DNA of 64,000 nt from Halosaccharopolyspora lacisalsi (GCF_014137975.1 NZ_JACGWZ010000001.1:186001-250000), one strand, 5' to 3'. Shown: positions 38,067 to 47,819, numbered from the stretch's first letter. Program-made: numbers and translations. The notes: generated by a model not told the origin, from the sequence alone.

Positions 38067-39137
38067 TCAGCCGTTGTCGCGCCGTGGGCGCCGGGGACGA
38101 CCGGGCTGGTCGCCGGAGGGCCGCTGGGGTGGCTTACCGCCGCGCCCGGGAGGCGCCTGACGCTGTTGCCCCGCTCCGCGTCCCGGAGGAGGCTGCTCGT
38201 TCCGCTGGGGCTTGTCCTTGCCCTCTCCGCGCGGACGAGAACCCGGTGCGGGCCGTCCCGGCTGCCCGCCCTGCCGCTGCTTGCCCTGTTGGGAGCCGCG
38301 TTGCTGTTCTCCGCCCTGGGCCGAACCGCGCGCACGTGCTCCCCGCTTGGACGGCGCGCCGTCCTGCTTGGCCTTCTGCTGCTCCGCGGCCGGCTTGGGA
38401 CGCTTCTTGTTCGCAGCCGGTTTGGCCGGCTCCCCACCTTCGGCGGGCCTTCCCCGCCCGGACGTGCGCGCGCCGCGTGCCGATCGCTGCCCCGACTCGG
38501 GCCCCGACGCGGGGCGTCGCCGACCCTCTCCCCTGGCCGCAGCCGGGCGCTGTTTGTCCTCCGCCGGCCTGCGCTCCGCCTCCGGTGGTTTCTGGCCGAC
38601 GGGGCGAGGAGCCTTCTTGGTCGGGGCGTCGGAGTCCTCGACGGGGGTCCTGGGCTCGCGTGGCCGGTAGCGCTCCAGCACGAACATGCGCAACAGGCCG
38701 ATGGCGATCGCGAGTGCCGTGGTGATCGCCATGGCGGGGAAGCCGCTGATCAGTGGGCTGGCCACGGCCAGCACCGTGGCTGTCGTTCCCGCGTTGCTGG
38801 GCACGTTGGCGCCGACCATCAGCACGACGAGCGGCATGATGATCGCCAGCACGAGCGGGGGCTGCACCATCGGCCCGAACAGGCTCGTGCGTCGGACCAG
38901 CGCGACGGCCAGCAGCGATCCGAGGGCGTAGCAGCACGTGAACACCAGGCCGGGTTCGGACCAGACGAGCACGTCGATCAGCGTGCCCAGCGCGGTCGGA
39001 ACCACGGCCAGCAGCACCGCCCACCACCAGGGGATGCCTCGGGTGTCGAAGAGGGAACGGTTCGCCCAGTCGGTGGCGCCTTCGTCGCTGTCGGCGTGAG
39101 GCGCTGTTGATGTCGGGCGCTCGGGTGTGGCGGTCAC
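38067..39137 (-). CDS. DUF6542 membrane protein with basic tail
   Basis: 356 aa. Residues about 30-165 hold four or five membrane helices (IPWWWAVLLAVVPTALGTLI, LVFTCCYALGSLLAVALV, LVLAIIMPLVVLMVGA, MAITTALAIAIGLL). The C-terminal about 190 residues are Arg/Lys/Gly/Pro/Gln-rich and probably disordered, able to bind nucleic acid or acidic partners. Equivalent in order to Rv1111c. GTG 39137 is chosen; TACGGT at 39151-39146 would make it leaderless. Function unknown. Confidence 0.78.
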   Translation of the reverse strand: MTATPERPTSTAPHADSDEGATDWANRSLFDTRGIPWWWAVLLAVVPTALGTLIDVLVWSEPGLVFTCCYALGSLLAVALVRRTSLFGPMVQPPLVLAIIMPLVVLMVGANVPSNAGTTATVLAVASPLISGFPAMAITTALAIAIGLLRMFVLERYRPREPRTPVEDSDAPTKKAPRPVGQKPPEAERRPAEDKQRPAAARGEGRRRPASGPESGQRSARGARTSGRGRPAEGGEPAKPAANKKRPKPAAEQQKAKQDGAPSKRGARARGSAQGGEQQRGSQQGKQRQGGQPGRPAPGSRPRGEGKDKPQRNEQPPPGRGAGQQRQAPPGRGGKPPQRPSGDQPGRPRRPRRDNG

Positions 39138-39848
39138 GGGTACCAACCGTAACGGTCGGGCAGCTTCGGTAACGACATGTCTCGGGAATACGGCGGTGAC
39201 AGGCCTGAACCCGCTGCCTCGTTACCCAGGCGTGACTCCTTGGTGATTCGGACGAAAGCGGACGATCGGCTGCGGTCGTGCGAGCGGACTGTGAGGCTTG
39301 ACACGGTGCTGGGGGTCGTCCTGGTGTTCCGGTAATCGCTTTCCTCGGTTCCCCGGTCAGCGCGGTGGAGTGCTGGTGCGTCACCGCTGTGACGAGGATC
39401 GAGCCTCACCCGGTGTCGTGACCCGTTTCGGCGACCGAGTCGGCCGCGGGAAAGTCCGGTAGCGCGTATGCCGTGTCGCATCGGGACCGAGTGTTTTGCC
39501 CGCCGGAATAACGGGTTTTCGGAGTCGGCGGGAGGACACGTAGAAGCGGTGTCGGCGAATGTCGCCGATGTCGCGACGAGGAATGAGAACACCTGGATGG
39601 GTGATTTCGCTTTTCGCTTCCACCGGCAACCATCATGAGGACGAATTCGGCCGATCGAGTCCATCCGGGGCTCCGGTACGTGTCGGTGTTCCGGGACACC
39701 GGGAAGGCGCCTACCTGAACGAGTGATATGAGCGGCCCCGTTCGAGCGAGGGTGGTGAATTCGAGTCGCGCACCGGTGAGTGAACGGGTAGACCCTGTCC
39801 GGGAGAGGACGGGTCCTGTGTGGATGCGGTTGTGGGGAGGCTTGCACG
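39138..39848. other. 711-bp gene-free divergent spacer
   Basis: No frame here has coding character or similarity. It must hold the promoters of the DUF6542 gene (left) and of the GH172 gene (right). TTGACA at about 39298 and several TA-rich stretches are possible promoter pieces, and GGGGAGG just before 39849 is a ribosome site. No large repeat or RNA gene recognised. Confidence 0.6.
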
Positions 39849-42428
39849 ATGGCAGCAGGATGGCGGCTGTTTCGGCGGGTGGCGGGTCGAAGTAGGGGAG
39901 TCACGGCTCACTTCGGCGTGCTGGCGCTGACTTCGGCGGCGTTGGTCACTCCGGCGGGAGTGGCGACACCCGCTCATGCCGAGCCGGACTCGGCGGACGG
40001 GGGAGCGGTTTCCGAACGAACCGTCGGTTGGGAGACCTATCGGCAACTCGACGAACTGACGCGGTCGCGCGGTTCCGAAAGGACCAGGCAGTTCTCCAGT
40101 TTCGCGCGCGACGGCAGCAACGACGACGGTTTCGCGGGGACCTATTCCTGTCTGCGCACCACTTCGGAAGGCTGCGTCATCGCCGAGCGCGCGGGTGCCG
40201 GTGAGATAGCCTCCATCTGGTTCACCCGGGAACCGCTCGGCGACGTGACCGCGACCGGGAACATCACCGTCGAACTGGACGGCAAGACCGTGCTGGACGC
40301 CCCGCTGAGCGACGTGGTCAGCGGGCGGATCGGCGCGCCCTTCGTCTGGCCGCTGGTCGGAAACGCCGATGACACGGAGGGCGGAGCGGTCATCAAGGTG
40401 CCGATGCCCTACCGGGAATCGATGCGGATCACCGTGGACGACAACCCGTACTTCTACCACGTCGATCACCGCGTCTTTCCCGACGCCGAGGACGTGTCGA
40501 CCTTCGATCCCACCGACCCCGCCTCCGACGTCGTCCGGAAGTTGCGGCGATTCGGCATCGACGATCCCAAGCCACCGGCGCCGACGGCCGAGGTGGCCCG
40601 CGAGGACTTCTCCCTCGAACCGGGCGAATCCGAGCAGCTGGCGACACTTCGGGGTCCGGCGAGCATCGACGAGCTGCGCCTGCGGATTCCGCAGGTGGCC
40701 GCAAGCCCTCGCGTGGTCGACGACGGTCGGGCCTTCGGCGCGGGAGGCGGCAGCGAGTTCAGGGCCGCCGTGGCGCCGAACAACGAGGGCGTGCGGATCA
40801 CACGGCGTTTCGACCCGCAGATAGGCCACCAGACCGCCACGATGCTGGTGGACGGTCAGCCCGCGGGTGAGTGGCGCAGTGGTCCCGCCGTCGCGGGGCA
40901 GTGGGGTACCCAGAACATCGAGGTCCCCGAAAGGATGACCGAGGGCAAGTCCTCGCTGCGGATCACCAACCGGTTCGTCTCCTCCGAGCTGGACTTCAAC
41001 GAGTTCCGCTACGAGGTGCACAGCTTGGTCGACGGGGAATGGGTGCGCACCGACGTGCTCAATCTCGGCCCCACGCATCCGGGCGAGGAGCAGGCCCACG
41101 ACTACAGCATCACCAACCAGGTCTTCGAGCGCGACAAGCTGGTCAGCCGCTACCCGACCCCGCCGGAGAAGGTCGCGGCCTCCGACGAGGTACTGCGCTC
41201 CACGCGGCTGCGGATCACCTTCGACGGCCACACCACCGTGGACGCCCCGATCGGGGAGTTCTTCGGCTCCGGGCTCGGTGAGTACGACGTCCGCAGGATG
41301 ATGAGCTCCATCGACGCCGGATCCGGTGGTTGGTACACCTCGTGGTGGCCGATGCCGTTCAACCGCACCGCCACCGTGGAGCTGGTCAACACCGGTGACG
41401 TACCGATCGAACGGGCCACGCTGGAGGCCGGCAGCGTCCCGTCCGAGCGGGTCGGCCCCGGCACGGGCAGGGGCTACTTCCACGCCACCCACAAGCGCGG
41501 AGCGACGGTGCAGGGCGAGGACTGGAACTTCCTGACCGCCCGGGGGAGCGGCACCTTCTACGGTGTCACGCACAGCATGAGGGGCCGGATCCCGCCGCAC
41601 GGCAAGGAGAGGACCACCGAGCCGCTGTCCTCGCGCGACCACGCGATGGCCAACATCCGCAACTACCTCGAGGGGGACGAGCGGTTCTACGTCAACGGGT
41701 CCTCCAGCCCGTCCTGGCACGGAACCGGGAGCGAGGACTTCTACGAGTCCGGGTGGTACTTCCGGTCGGGCACCACGTACTCCATGCCGTTGGCGGGCAA
41801 CCCCGCCTACGAGCGCTACGGCGACGGGTGCAAGTACGACTGCACCGGTGCGTACCGGCTGATGATCCCCGACGCCGTGCCGTTCTCCGACGGCATCGTG
41901 GCCGGGATCGAACACGGTCCGTCCAACAACGAGCCGGGACTCTACAGCTCGACGGCGTACTGGTACGGCGGTCTGCCCTCCGGTACGGAGCGGACCGACC
42001 GGATCGACCTCGCCGACCGGAGCAGTCGGGCGAAGCACTCCTACAAGGCCGGTGGAGAGAAGGTCGAGACGCTGACCTCCACGTTCGTGGGTCTGCGCGA
42101 TCCGGAGCCACTGACCCGCGAGACCACGACCGCGTCCGGGCGGGTCGGCTTCGAGGTCGACATCTCCGAGTCGAACAACGGGGTGCGACTGCGCAGGCTG
42201 AGCGATCAGGCGCAGTCCCACCAGAAGGTGCGGGTCCGCGTCGACGGCAAGACGGTGGGGACGTGGTTGCAGCCACTGGGAAACCGGAGCCACCGCTGGT
42301 TGCAGGACGGCTTCGACATCCCGCCCGCCATGACCGCGGGCAAGTCCTCGATCCGCGTCGAGCTCGTCCCCGTCGGGAACGGGCCTGACTGGTCGGCTTC
42401 GCGCTACACCGTGTTCTCCCACAAGTGA
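39849..42428 (+). CDS. secreted GH172 (DUF2961) glycoside hydrolase
   Basis: 859 aa. Signal peptide about 1-44 (cleavage after TPAHA). The DUF2961/GH172 core runs from WETYRQLDEL through SFARDGSNDDGFAGTYSC to NGSSSPSWHGTGSEDFYESG, whose Glu in GSEDFY matches the conserved acidic active-site motif. Two similar beta-rich modules (FRAAVAPNNEGVRITRRFD and FEVDISESNNGVRLRRLSD, each with GKSS(L/I)R) suggest an internal duplication. GH172 enzymes act on fructofuranosyl and D-arabinofuranosyl linkages, so the target could be arabinan of arabinogalactan. GGGGAGG lies 8 nt before ATG. The sugar genes downstream support a catabolic role. Confidence 0.85.
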   Translation: MAAGWRLFRRVAGRSRGVTAHFGVLALTSAALVTPAGVATPAHAEPDSADGGAVSERTVGWETYRQLDELTRSRGSERTRQFSSFARDGSNDDGFAGTYSCLRTTSEGCVIAERAGAGEIASIWFTREPLGDVTATGNITVELDGKTVLDAPLSDVVSGRIGAPFVWPLVGNADDTEGGAVIKVPMPYRESMRITVDDNPYFYHVDHRVFPDAEDVSTFDPTDPASDVVRKLRRFGIDDPKPPAPTAEVAREDFSLEPGESEQLATLRGPASIDELRLRIPQVAASPRVVDDGRAFGAGGGSEFRAAVAPNNEGVRITRRFDPQIGHQTATMLVDGQPAGEWRSGPAVAGQWGTQNIEVPERMTEGKSSLRITNRFVSSELDFNEFRYEVHSLVDGEWVRTDVLNLGPTHPGEEQAHDYSITNQVFERDKLVSRYPTPPEKVAASDEVLRSTRLRITFDGHTTVDAPIGEFFGSGLGEYDVRRMMSSIDAGSGGWYTSWWPMPFNRTATVELVNTGDVPIERATLEAGSVPSERVGPGTGRGYFHATHKRGATVQGEDWNFLTARGSGTFYGVTHSMRGRIPPHGKERTTEPLSSRDHAMANIRNYLEGDERFYVNGSSSPSWHGTGSEDFYESGWYFRSGTTYSMPLAGNPAYERYGDGCKYDCTGAYRLMIPDAVPFSDGIVAGIEHGPSNNEPGLYSSTAYWYGGLPSGTERTDRIDLADRSSRAKHSYKAGGEKVETLTSTFVGLRDPEPLTRETTTASGRVGFEVDISESNNGVRLRRLSDQAQSHQKVRVRVDGKTVGTWLQPLGNRSHRWLQDGFDIPPAMTAGKSSIRVELVPVGNGPDWSASRYTVFSHK

Positions 42429-42437
42429 CGCGGTGAG

Positions 42438-42484
42438 GTGAACGCGTCGTCCCGGCGGTGTGAGTGCCGGAACGACGCGTTCAC
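42438..42484. repeat. family 2 hairpin, copy 4
   Basis: 47-nt hairpin 9 nt after the GH172 stop. Arms GTGAACGCGTCGT and ACGACGCGTTCAC are perfect and CCGGC/GCCGG extends the stem around GGTGTGAGT. The stop codon of the converging LacI gene (42481-42483) lies inside its right arm. Confidence 0.85.
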
Positions 42485-43473
42485 CCCGATCTGCTGCTGC
42501 CGCGGGGGACCAGGTGGGCCGAGAGGGTCGTGACGGTGGTTTCGGTGTGGTCGCCGCCGATGCGTCCGAGGAGCAGCTGGGCGGCCGTCGCTCCCATGTC
42601 GTAGGCGGGCTGGGCGACCACCGACAGGGGTGGGTCGATCAGCACGGTCCAGGGGGCGTCGTCGAAGGCGACCACGCCCACGTCCCGGCCCGGACGCATC
42701 CCGAGCTCGTCGAGGGCCGCCAGCACGCTCACCGCCATCGCGTTGTTGGCCACCAGGATCGCGTCCGGAGGTTGCCGTTCGGCCAGCAGCGAGTGCGCGG
42801 CCTCCGCGGCCCCGGTCGCCTTGAAGTCCGAGCGTCGCACCAGTTCCCCGGAGTCGAGTCCGGCCGCGCGGAGTCCGTCGCGGTAGCCGGCGAGCCGGTC
42901 GTCGGCGGTGGGCACGCCCTCCGGTCCGGTGAGGCAACCGAGGCGGCGGTAACCCTGTTCGGCCAGGTGCAGGGTGGCCTCCCTGGCGGCCAGTCGCGTG
43001 TCCACCAGGACGGTGTCCCCGCCCGAGCGGGGCAGCGGCCGGTCGATCGCCACCACCGGGGTGTCGTGGGCACGCAGTTTCTCCGCGCTGTCACCCCGTC
43101 CCGCGGGGGACAGCAGCACCCCGGCGACCCGCTCCTGCAGCGCCACCTCGACGTACTCGCGCTCCTTGTCGGGATCGTCGTCGGAGTTGCACAGCACGAC
43201 GGAGTAGCCGGCGTCGTGGGCGACGTCCTCGACACCACGGGAGATGGCGGTGAAGAACGGGTTCTCCACGTCGGAGATGATCAGGGCCAGGACCGCGGTC
43301 TCCTGCTTGCGCAGATTGCGGGCGGGACCGTTGGGGCGGTAGCCGAGCTCGTCCGCCGCGGCCAACACCCTCCCCGCCAGCGCGGGGTCCACGGAGTCCT
43401 TGCCGTTGAGCGCACGCGAGACCGTGGCGGTGGACACTCCCGCCCGCTCGGCCACCTCGCTGATGGTCGCCAC
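42481..43473 (-). CDS. LacI-family transcriptional regulator
   Basis: 330 aa. DNA-binding domain at 1-55 (ATISEVAERAGVSTATVSRAL, with hinge helix PNGPARNLR) and a periplasmic-binding-protein-like sugar sensor (residues 60-330; ISDVENPFFTAISRGVEDVA). GTG 43473 has AAGGAGG 5 nt upstream. It faces away from the isomerase-kinase genes, the usual place for their repressor, and converges with the GH172 gene. Effector probably the sugar handled by these enzymes. Confidence 0.92.
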   Translation of the reverse strand: MATISEVAERAGVSTATVSRALNGKDSVDPALAGRVLAAADELGYRPNGPARNLRKQETAVLALIISDVENPFFTAISRGVEDVAHDAGYSVVLCNSDDDPDKEREYVEVALQERVAGVLLSPAGRGDSAEKLRAHDTPVVAIDRPLPRSGGDTVLVDTRLAAREATLHLAEQGYRRLGCLTGPEGVPTADDRLAGYRDGLRAAGLDSGELVRRSDFKATGAAEAAHSLLAERQPPDAILVANNAMAVSVLAALDELGMRPGRDVGVVAFDDAPWTVLIDPPLSVVAQPAYDMGATAAQLLLGRIGGDHTETTVTTLSAHLVPRGSSRSG

Positions 43474-43524
43474 CGCTACCTCCTTCGGGGCGGGATGCCC
43501 CGGTTGGCTTGACAGCCGAACGTA

Positions 43525-43557
43525 CTCAGCACGAACATTTCCAGAATAACTGCTGAG
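43525..43557. promoter_or_regulatory. candidate LacI operator
   Basis: CTCAGCA (43525-43531) and TGCTGAG (43551-43557), perfect inverted half-sites 26 bp apart centre to centre, in the 177-bp divergent spacer between the LacI gene and the isomerase gene. Spacing is longer than a classical LacI site, so it may be two separate half operators. Confidence 0.4.
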
Positions 43558-43650
43558 AAAACGATTGCTCGCCGATGGGCGCACGGTCGAGCGTGAGCGG
43601 GAAGTCTTGGCTCCGACGGCGCGTTCGGCGGTCACAGTGAGGAGGTCGGC

Positions 43651-45069
43651 GTGGCTCGTATCGGTGTGATCAGCGTTTCCGACGGCCGTGACCACGTGCA
43701 CGCCCGCAACGCGGAATTCATCCGGTCCAAGCAGGACACACTGGTCGCCGCGCTGCGCTCGGCGGGCCACGAGGTCTCGGTCGGCAGCGAACTGGTGGCC
43801 ACGAACACCCAGGCCACCTCGGTGGCGCGCCGGGTGGCGGCCTCCGACGTCGACGTGACCGTGCTGTACTACGCGGTGTGGGCGTTCCCGCACTTCACGA
43901 TGCTGGCCGCCGACGCCACCCGCAGCCCGCTGGTGCTCGTGGCCAGCACCGACCCCACCGAGCCGGGGCTGGTGGGGATGCTGGCCGCGGGAGGAGCGCT
44001 GGACCAGATCGGCCGTCAGCACACCCGGGCGTGGGGAGCCCCCGACGACGCCGAGCTCGTCGAGCGGATCGGCGTGCGGGCCGTCGCCGCCTCGGTGGCC
44101 TCCTCGCTGCGCGGATCCACCTTCGGCCGCTTCGGCGGGCGCCCGATGGGCATGAACACCGCCGTGGCCAACACCGACCAGTGGCAGCGCCTGTTCGGCA
44201 TCGACGTCGAGGAGATCGACCAGTACGAGCTGGTGCTGCGGGCGGAGAAGGCCGACGCCGCCGAGGCGCGCAAGGGCCGCGAGTGGTTCGAACAGCACGC
44301 GGCCGGGGTGCACTACGACGGCAAGAAGCTCACTCCCGAACTGCTGGAGCGCCAGCTCCGCTCGTACCTGGCCATCCGCGACATCATCGCCGAGCGCGAG
44401 CTGGACTTCTCCGGGATCAAGGCACAGCCCGAGCTCACCGAGAACTTCGCCACGATGGACATCACCGAGGCGCTGCTCAACGATCCCTACGACTGGAACG
44501 GGCCGAAGCCCCCGCACATCTGCGCCACCGAGACCGACATGGACGGCGCCCTGACCATGCGGTTGATGAACCACGTCTCCGGGACCCCGGCGCTGTTCGC
44601 CGACGTGCGCCACTACCACGCCGACCGCGACATCTGGGACCTGTGCAACTCGGGTCAGCACGCGACCTGGTTCGCCGCGCGCAGCGACGACCCGGCCGAG
44701 AACCTCTCGCGGGTGCACCTGTACCCGGAGGTGTTCTTCTTCCCCGCGGGTGGTGCCTCGGTCCAGCACATCGCCGCTCCGGGGCGGATGACGCTGGGCA
44801 GGCTCACCCGTCGCGACGGCCGGTACCGGTTGCAGCTGATGCTCGGCGACTTCGAGAGCTACGACGAGGCCACCAACGAGGAGCTGGTGCGTCAGTCCAC
44901 TCCCGAGTGGCCGCACGCGTTCGCCAGGCTGGACGCGCCGGGCGAGGTGTTCCTGTCCAAGTTCGGCTCCAACCACATTCACGCCGTGCCCGGTGACCAC
45001 CGGGCCACCCTGCGGGCCGTGGCCGAGCAGCTCGACGTCGAGCTGGACGAGTGGACCCGGGAGCGGTAG
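43651..45069 (+). CDS. L-fucose/L-arabinose isomerase-family protein
   Basis: 472 aa. Three-domain ketol-isomerase fold. The C-terminal half carries the metal site: E and D in ICATETDMDGALTM and His in NHIHAVPGDHRA. FucI-type enzymes also isomerise D-arabinose to D-ribulose, the same stereochemistry as L-fucose. GTG 43651 has GAGGAGG 6 nt upstream. Followed after 86 bp by the kinase gene in the same direction, likely one operon under the LacI repressor. Substrate not certain: L-fucose, D-arabinose or another aldose. Confidence 0.85.
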   Translation: MARIGVISVSDGRDHVHARNAEFIRSKQDTLVAALRSAGHEVSVGSELVATNTQATSVARRVAASDVDVTVLYYAVWAFPHFTMLAADATRSPLVLVASTDPTEPGLVGMLAAGGALDQIGRQHTRAWGAPDDAELVERIGVRAVAASVASSLRGSTFGRFGGRPMGMNTAVANTDQWQRLFGIDVEEIDQYELVLRAEKADAAEARKGREWFEQHAAGVHYDGKKLTPELLERQLRSYLAIRDIIAERELDFSGIKAQPELTENFATMDITEALLNDPYDWNGPKPPHICATETDMDGALTMRLMNHVSGTPALFADVRHYHADRDIWDLCNSGQHATWFAARSDDPAENLSRVHLYPEVFFFPAGGASVQHIAAPGRMTLGRLTRRDGRYRLQLMLGDFESYDEATNEELVRQSTPEWPHAFARLDAPGEVFLSKFGSNHIHAVPGDHRATLRAVAEQLDVELDEWTRER

Positions 45070-45155
45070 GGCGACTGCACGACGAGTTGACCCTCGTTGC
45101 GCGGTGGACGAGTATTCCGTGAACATCGGCACGGCACGAAGCGGGAGGACGCGGG

Positions 45156-46646
45156 ATGGCGCACGAGGTGCTGCTGGGCATCGACATCGGCACGTCGAGT
45201 TCCAAGGGGGTGCTGGTCACCGCCGAGGGGGCCGTCCTCGCCAGGGCGAGCCGGGCGCACGAGACGTCCTACCCGCACCCGGGACGGGTCGAGCACGACG
45301 CGGATTCGGTGTGGTGGCAGGACTTCCTCGCGCTGGTCACCGAGCTGTTGCCCGCCGCGGAGGGACGCACGATCTCCGGTCTCGGCATCAGCGGCATCGG
45401 TCCCGTGCTGCTGCCCGCCGACGCCGAGGGCACCCCGCTGCGCCCGGCGATCCTCTACGGGGTGGACACCCGCGCCACCGCCGAGATCGACGAGCTCACC
45501 GCCGAGTTCGGAGCCGAGACCCTGCTGGAGCGCGGTGGCTCGGCGCTGAGCAGTCAGGCCGTGGGGCCGAAGATCCGCTGGTTGGCCAAGCACGAGCCCC
45601 ACGTCTACGAGCGCACCGAGATGCTGCTGATGTGCAGCAGCTATCTGGTGCACCGGTTGACCGGCCGTTACGTGCTCGACCACCACTCGGCCAGCCAGTG
45701 CGACCCGCTCTACGACCTGCGGGCCGGGGACTGGGCGCACGACTGGGCGCGGCGGGTGGCACCGGGGCTGACGCTGCCGGAGCTGGCGTGGCCGACCGAG
45801 GTCGTCGGCCACGTCGGCGCCAAGGCGGCGGCCGAGACGGGCCTGCCGGAGGGGTTGCCGGTCACGGCGGGCACCGTCGACGCCTGGGCCGAGGCCACGA
45901 GCGTCGGAGTGCGCCGGCCCGGTGACGTGATGCTGATGTACGGCACCACGATGTTCTTCGTCCAGGTGCTGGAGGACCCCAGCCCGCACCCGACGCTGTG
46001 GGGCACCCGCGGCGCCTTCCCGGGCACCTACACCCTCGCGGCGGGGATGGCCACCTCGGGAGCCGTGACGGACTGGTTGCGCAAACTGGTCGACGGCGAG
46101 TTCGCCGAGCTCGTCGAGGAGGCGTCCGCGGTACCCGCGGGCAGTCGCGGACTGTTGCTGCTGCCCTACTTCGCCGGGGAACGCACCCCGATCTTCGATC
46201 CCGACGCGCGGGGCGTGGTCGCGGGCCTGACGACCGTGCACGGGCGCGCGGAGCTGTATCGGGCGGCGCTGGAGGGCATCGCCTACGGCGTCCGGCACAA
46301 CCTGGAGGCGATGGGCGAGTCCGGGGCGAGCGCGGGGCGTCTGGTGGCGGTCGGCGGCGGTACGCGGGGCGGCCTGTGGACGCGGATCGTCTCCGACGTG
46401 ACCGGCAGGGAGCAGCAGGTACCGGCCGAGACCATCGGGGCGTGCTTCGGTGACGCGCTGCTGGCCGGGGTGGGCACCGGCGTCGCGGTCGACCCGGACG
46501 ACTGGAACCCGGTGACCGAGACGGTCCGGCCGACGGCGGCCGGCACCGAGCGCTACGACGAGTTCTACCGGCACTACCGAGCGCTGTACGAGTCCACCGT
46601 CGACACGGCGCACTTCCTCGCCGAACAACAACGCTTCGACGACTGA
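45156..46646 (+). CDS. FGGY-family sugar kinase
   Basis: 496 aa with two actin-like ATPase lobes: GIDIGTSSSKGVLV at the start, the sugar site around RPAILYGVDTRA, and the ATP site MLMYGTTMFF and AVGGGTRGGLW. The kinase would phosphorylate the ketose made by the isomerase (ribulose, fuculose or xylulose). ATG 45156 has GGGAGGACGCGGG upstream. Stop codon is part of a terminator-like hairpin. No transporter gene is in this cluster. Confidence 0.88.
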   Translation: MAHEVLLGIDIGTSSSKGVLVTAEGAVLARASRAHETSYPHPGRVEHDADSVWWQDFLALVTELLPAAEGRTISGLGISGIGPVLLPADAEGTPLRPAILYGVDTRATAEIDELTAEFGAETLLERGGSALSSQAVGPKIRWLAKHEPHVYERTEMLLMCSSYLVHRLTGRYVLDHHSASQCDPLYDLRAGDWAHDWARRVAPGLTLPELAWPTEVVGHVGAKAAAETGLPEGLPVTAGTVDAWAEATSVGVRRPGDVMLMYGTTMFFVQVLEDPSPHPTLWGTRGAFPGTYTLAAGMATSGAVTDWLRKLVDGEFAELVEEASAVPAGSRGLLLLPYFAGERTPIFDPDARGVVAGLTTVHGRAELYRAALEGIAYGVRHNLEAMGESGASAGRLVAVGGGTRGGLWTRIVSDVTGREQQVPAETIGACFGDALLAGVGTGVAVDPDDWNPVTETVRPTAAGTERYDEFYRHYRALYESTVDTAHFLAEQQRFDD

Positions 46647-46665
46647 CCGCGGCGGTCCGTGGTCA
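46644..46665. terminator. hairpin at the kinase stop codon
   Basis: TGACCGCGG-CGGT-CCGTGGTCA, a 9-bp stem with one G-U pair, begins with the stop codon itself and lies before the converging rmuC gene. Confidence 0.5.
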
Positions 46666-46758
46666 GCAGCGTTCGGTTTCCCGGGCTTCGATCAGGTCCT
46701 GCGCCACGTCTTCTCCTGCTCGTCGTCGTACGTCCAGGGTGGTCACCCGATCGCACGG

Positions 46759-47703
46759 TCAGTTGTCCTCGGGGGTGGAGGTGGCGTTGCCGGCGACTCC
46801 GTCGCCGTCGCGGCGGACGTCGGTGAGGTCACCGGGGGTGTTGGCGGCCTCGGCCAGGGGTTGCACCGCGCTGCGGAAGGATTCGAGCGCGTCGAGTTCG
46901 CGGCGGCGGGCCGAGACGAAGCGCTGCAGGTGGGTGCTGGAGAGGTTGACCGCCTCGACCGCGCCGGAGGCGGCGCGCTGCGCGCGCACCGCCTGCGAGC
47001 GCGCCTGCTCGACGTCCTCGGCCAGGGTCCGCTCGGTCGCCGCGAACAGCGCGGCCGAGGCCAGCACCGCGAATCCCGTCGGCCCGCAGGGAAAGACCCG
47101 CTTGTCCAGCATCCACGACAGCAGCCCCGGATCGGTGTCCAGAGCGGTGATCAGCGCGGCGTCCGAGGGCACGAACATGATCGTTCCGTAGATGGCGTCC
47201 GCCCAGCGCTGGTATCCCTTGCCCGCGAGCTCGGAGGCGCGCGAGCGCAGGTTGCGCACGTGCACCCGCAGCGCTTCGCCGCGTTCCTCGGGATCGTCGG
47301 TCTCCATCGCCTCCGCCCACACGGCGAGGCTGGCCTTGGCGTCCACCGGCACCCGCCTGCCGCCGCCGACCGTGAGCACCATGTCCGGCCGCGCCGAACC
47401 GCCACCGGCGAGGTCGGTCTGCAGGGTGAAGTGCACCTCCTCCCGCAGTCCCAGCGAGCGCGCCGTCTCCACGAGCACCTTCTCCCCCAGCTCACCCCGT
47501 CCGGAGATCGAGGCGAAGGTGACCTCGTAGCGGCGCAGCGCCGCCTGCTGCTCGGCCGTGCGGGCGCGTTCGGTCTCCACCATGCGCAGCGCTTCGTCGG
47601 TGCGGCGCGCGTTGTCGGTGTAGAGGCGCCAGATCAGCACCAGTGCCGCTGCGAACAACAGCGTCAGCACGACGACCATGGTCGTGAGGAATCCTGAACC
47701 CAC
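46759..47703 (-). CDS. rmuC: DNA recombination protein RmuC
   Basis: 314 aa. One N-terminal membrane helix (about 6-28), a short coiled coil (about 30-62) and the RmuC nuclease-like domain with RPDMVLTVGGGRRVPVDAKASL (the D...DAK acidic/Lys core) and GTIMFVPSDAALITAL. Shorter than E. coli RmuC (475 aa) because the coiled coil is brief. Linked to limiting inversions between short repeats. GTG 47703. Divergent from sbcD. Confidence 0.88.
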   Translation of the reverse strand: MGSGFLTTMVVVLTLLFAAALVLIWRLYTDNARRTDEALRMVETERARTAEQQAALRRYEVTFASISGRGELGEKVLVETARSLGLREEVHFTLQTDLAGGGSARPDMVLTVGGGRRVPVDAKASLAVWAEAMETDDPEERGEALRVHVRNLRSRASELAGKGYQRWADAIYGTIMFVPSDAALITALDTDPGLLSWMLDKRVFPCGPTGFAVLASAALFAATERTLAEDVEQARSQAVRAQRAASGAVEAVNLSSTHLQRFVSARRRELDALESFRSAVQPLAEAANTPGDLTDVRRDGDGVAGNATSTPEDN

Positions 47704-47819
47704 GTGTGCTCCCTCGACGTGTTCGTACGGAGATCATGCCGGAGAGGCGCCGCGATGTCGCGCACGGCGCACGACGCGCCGAGGCGACGGGGGCGGACTC
47801 CGGCGTGATCGCCGGCCGC

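Noticed and set aside
43474-45132. Long in-frame upstream extension of the LacI gene
   Set aside because: It is antisense to the isomerase gene; the true start is GTG 43473 with AAGGAGG.
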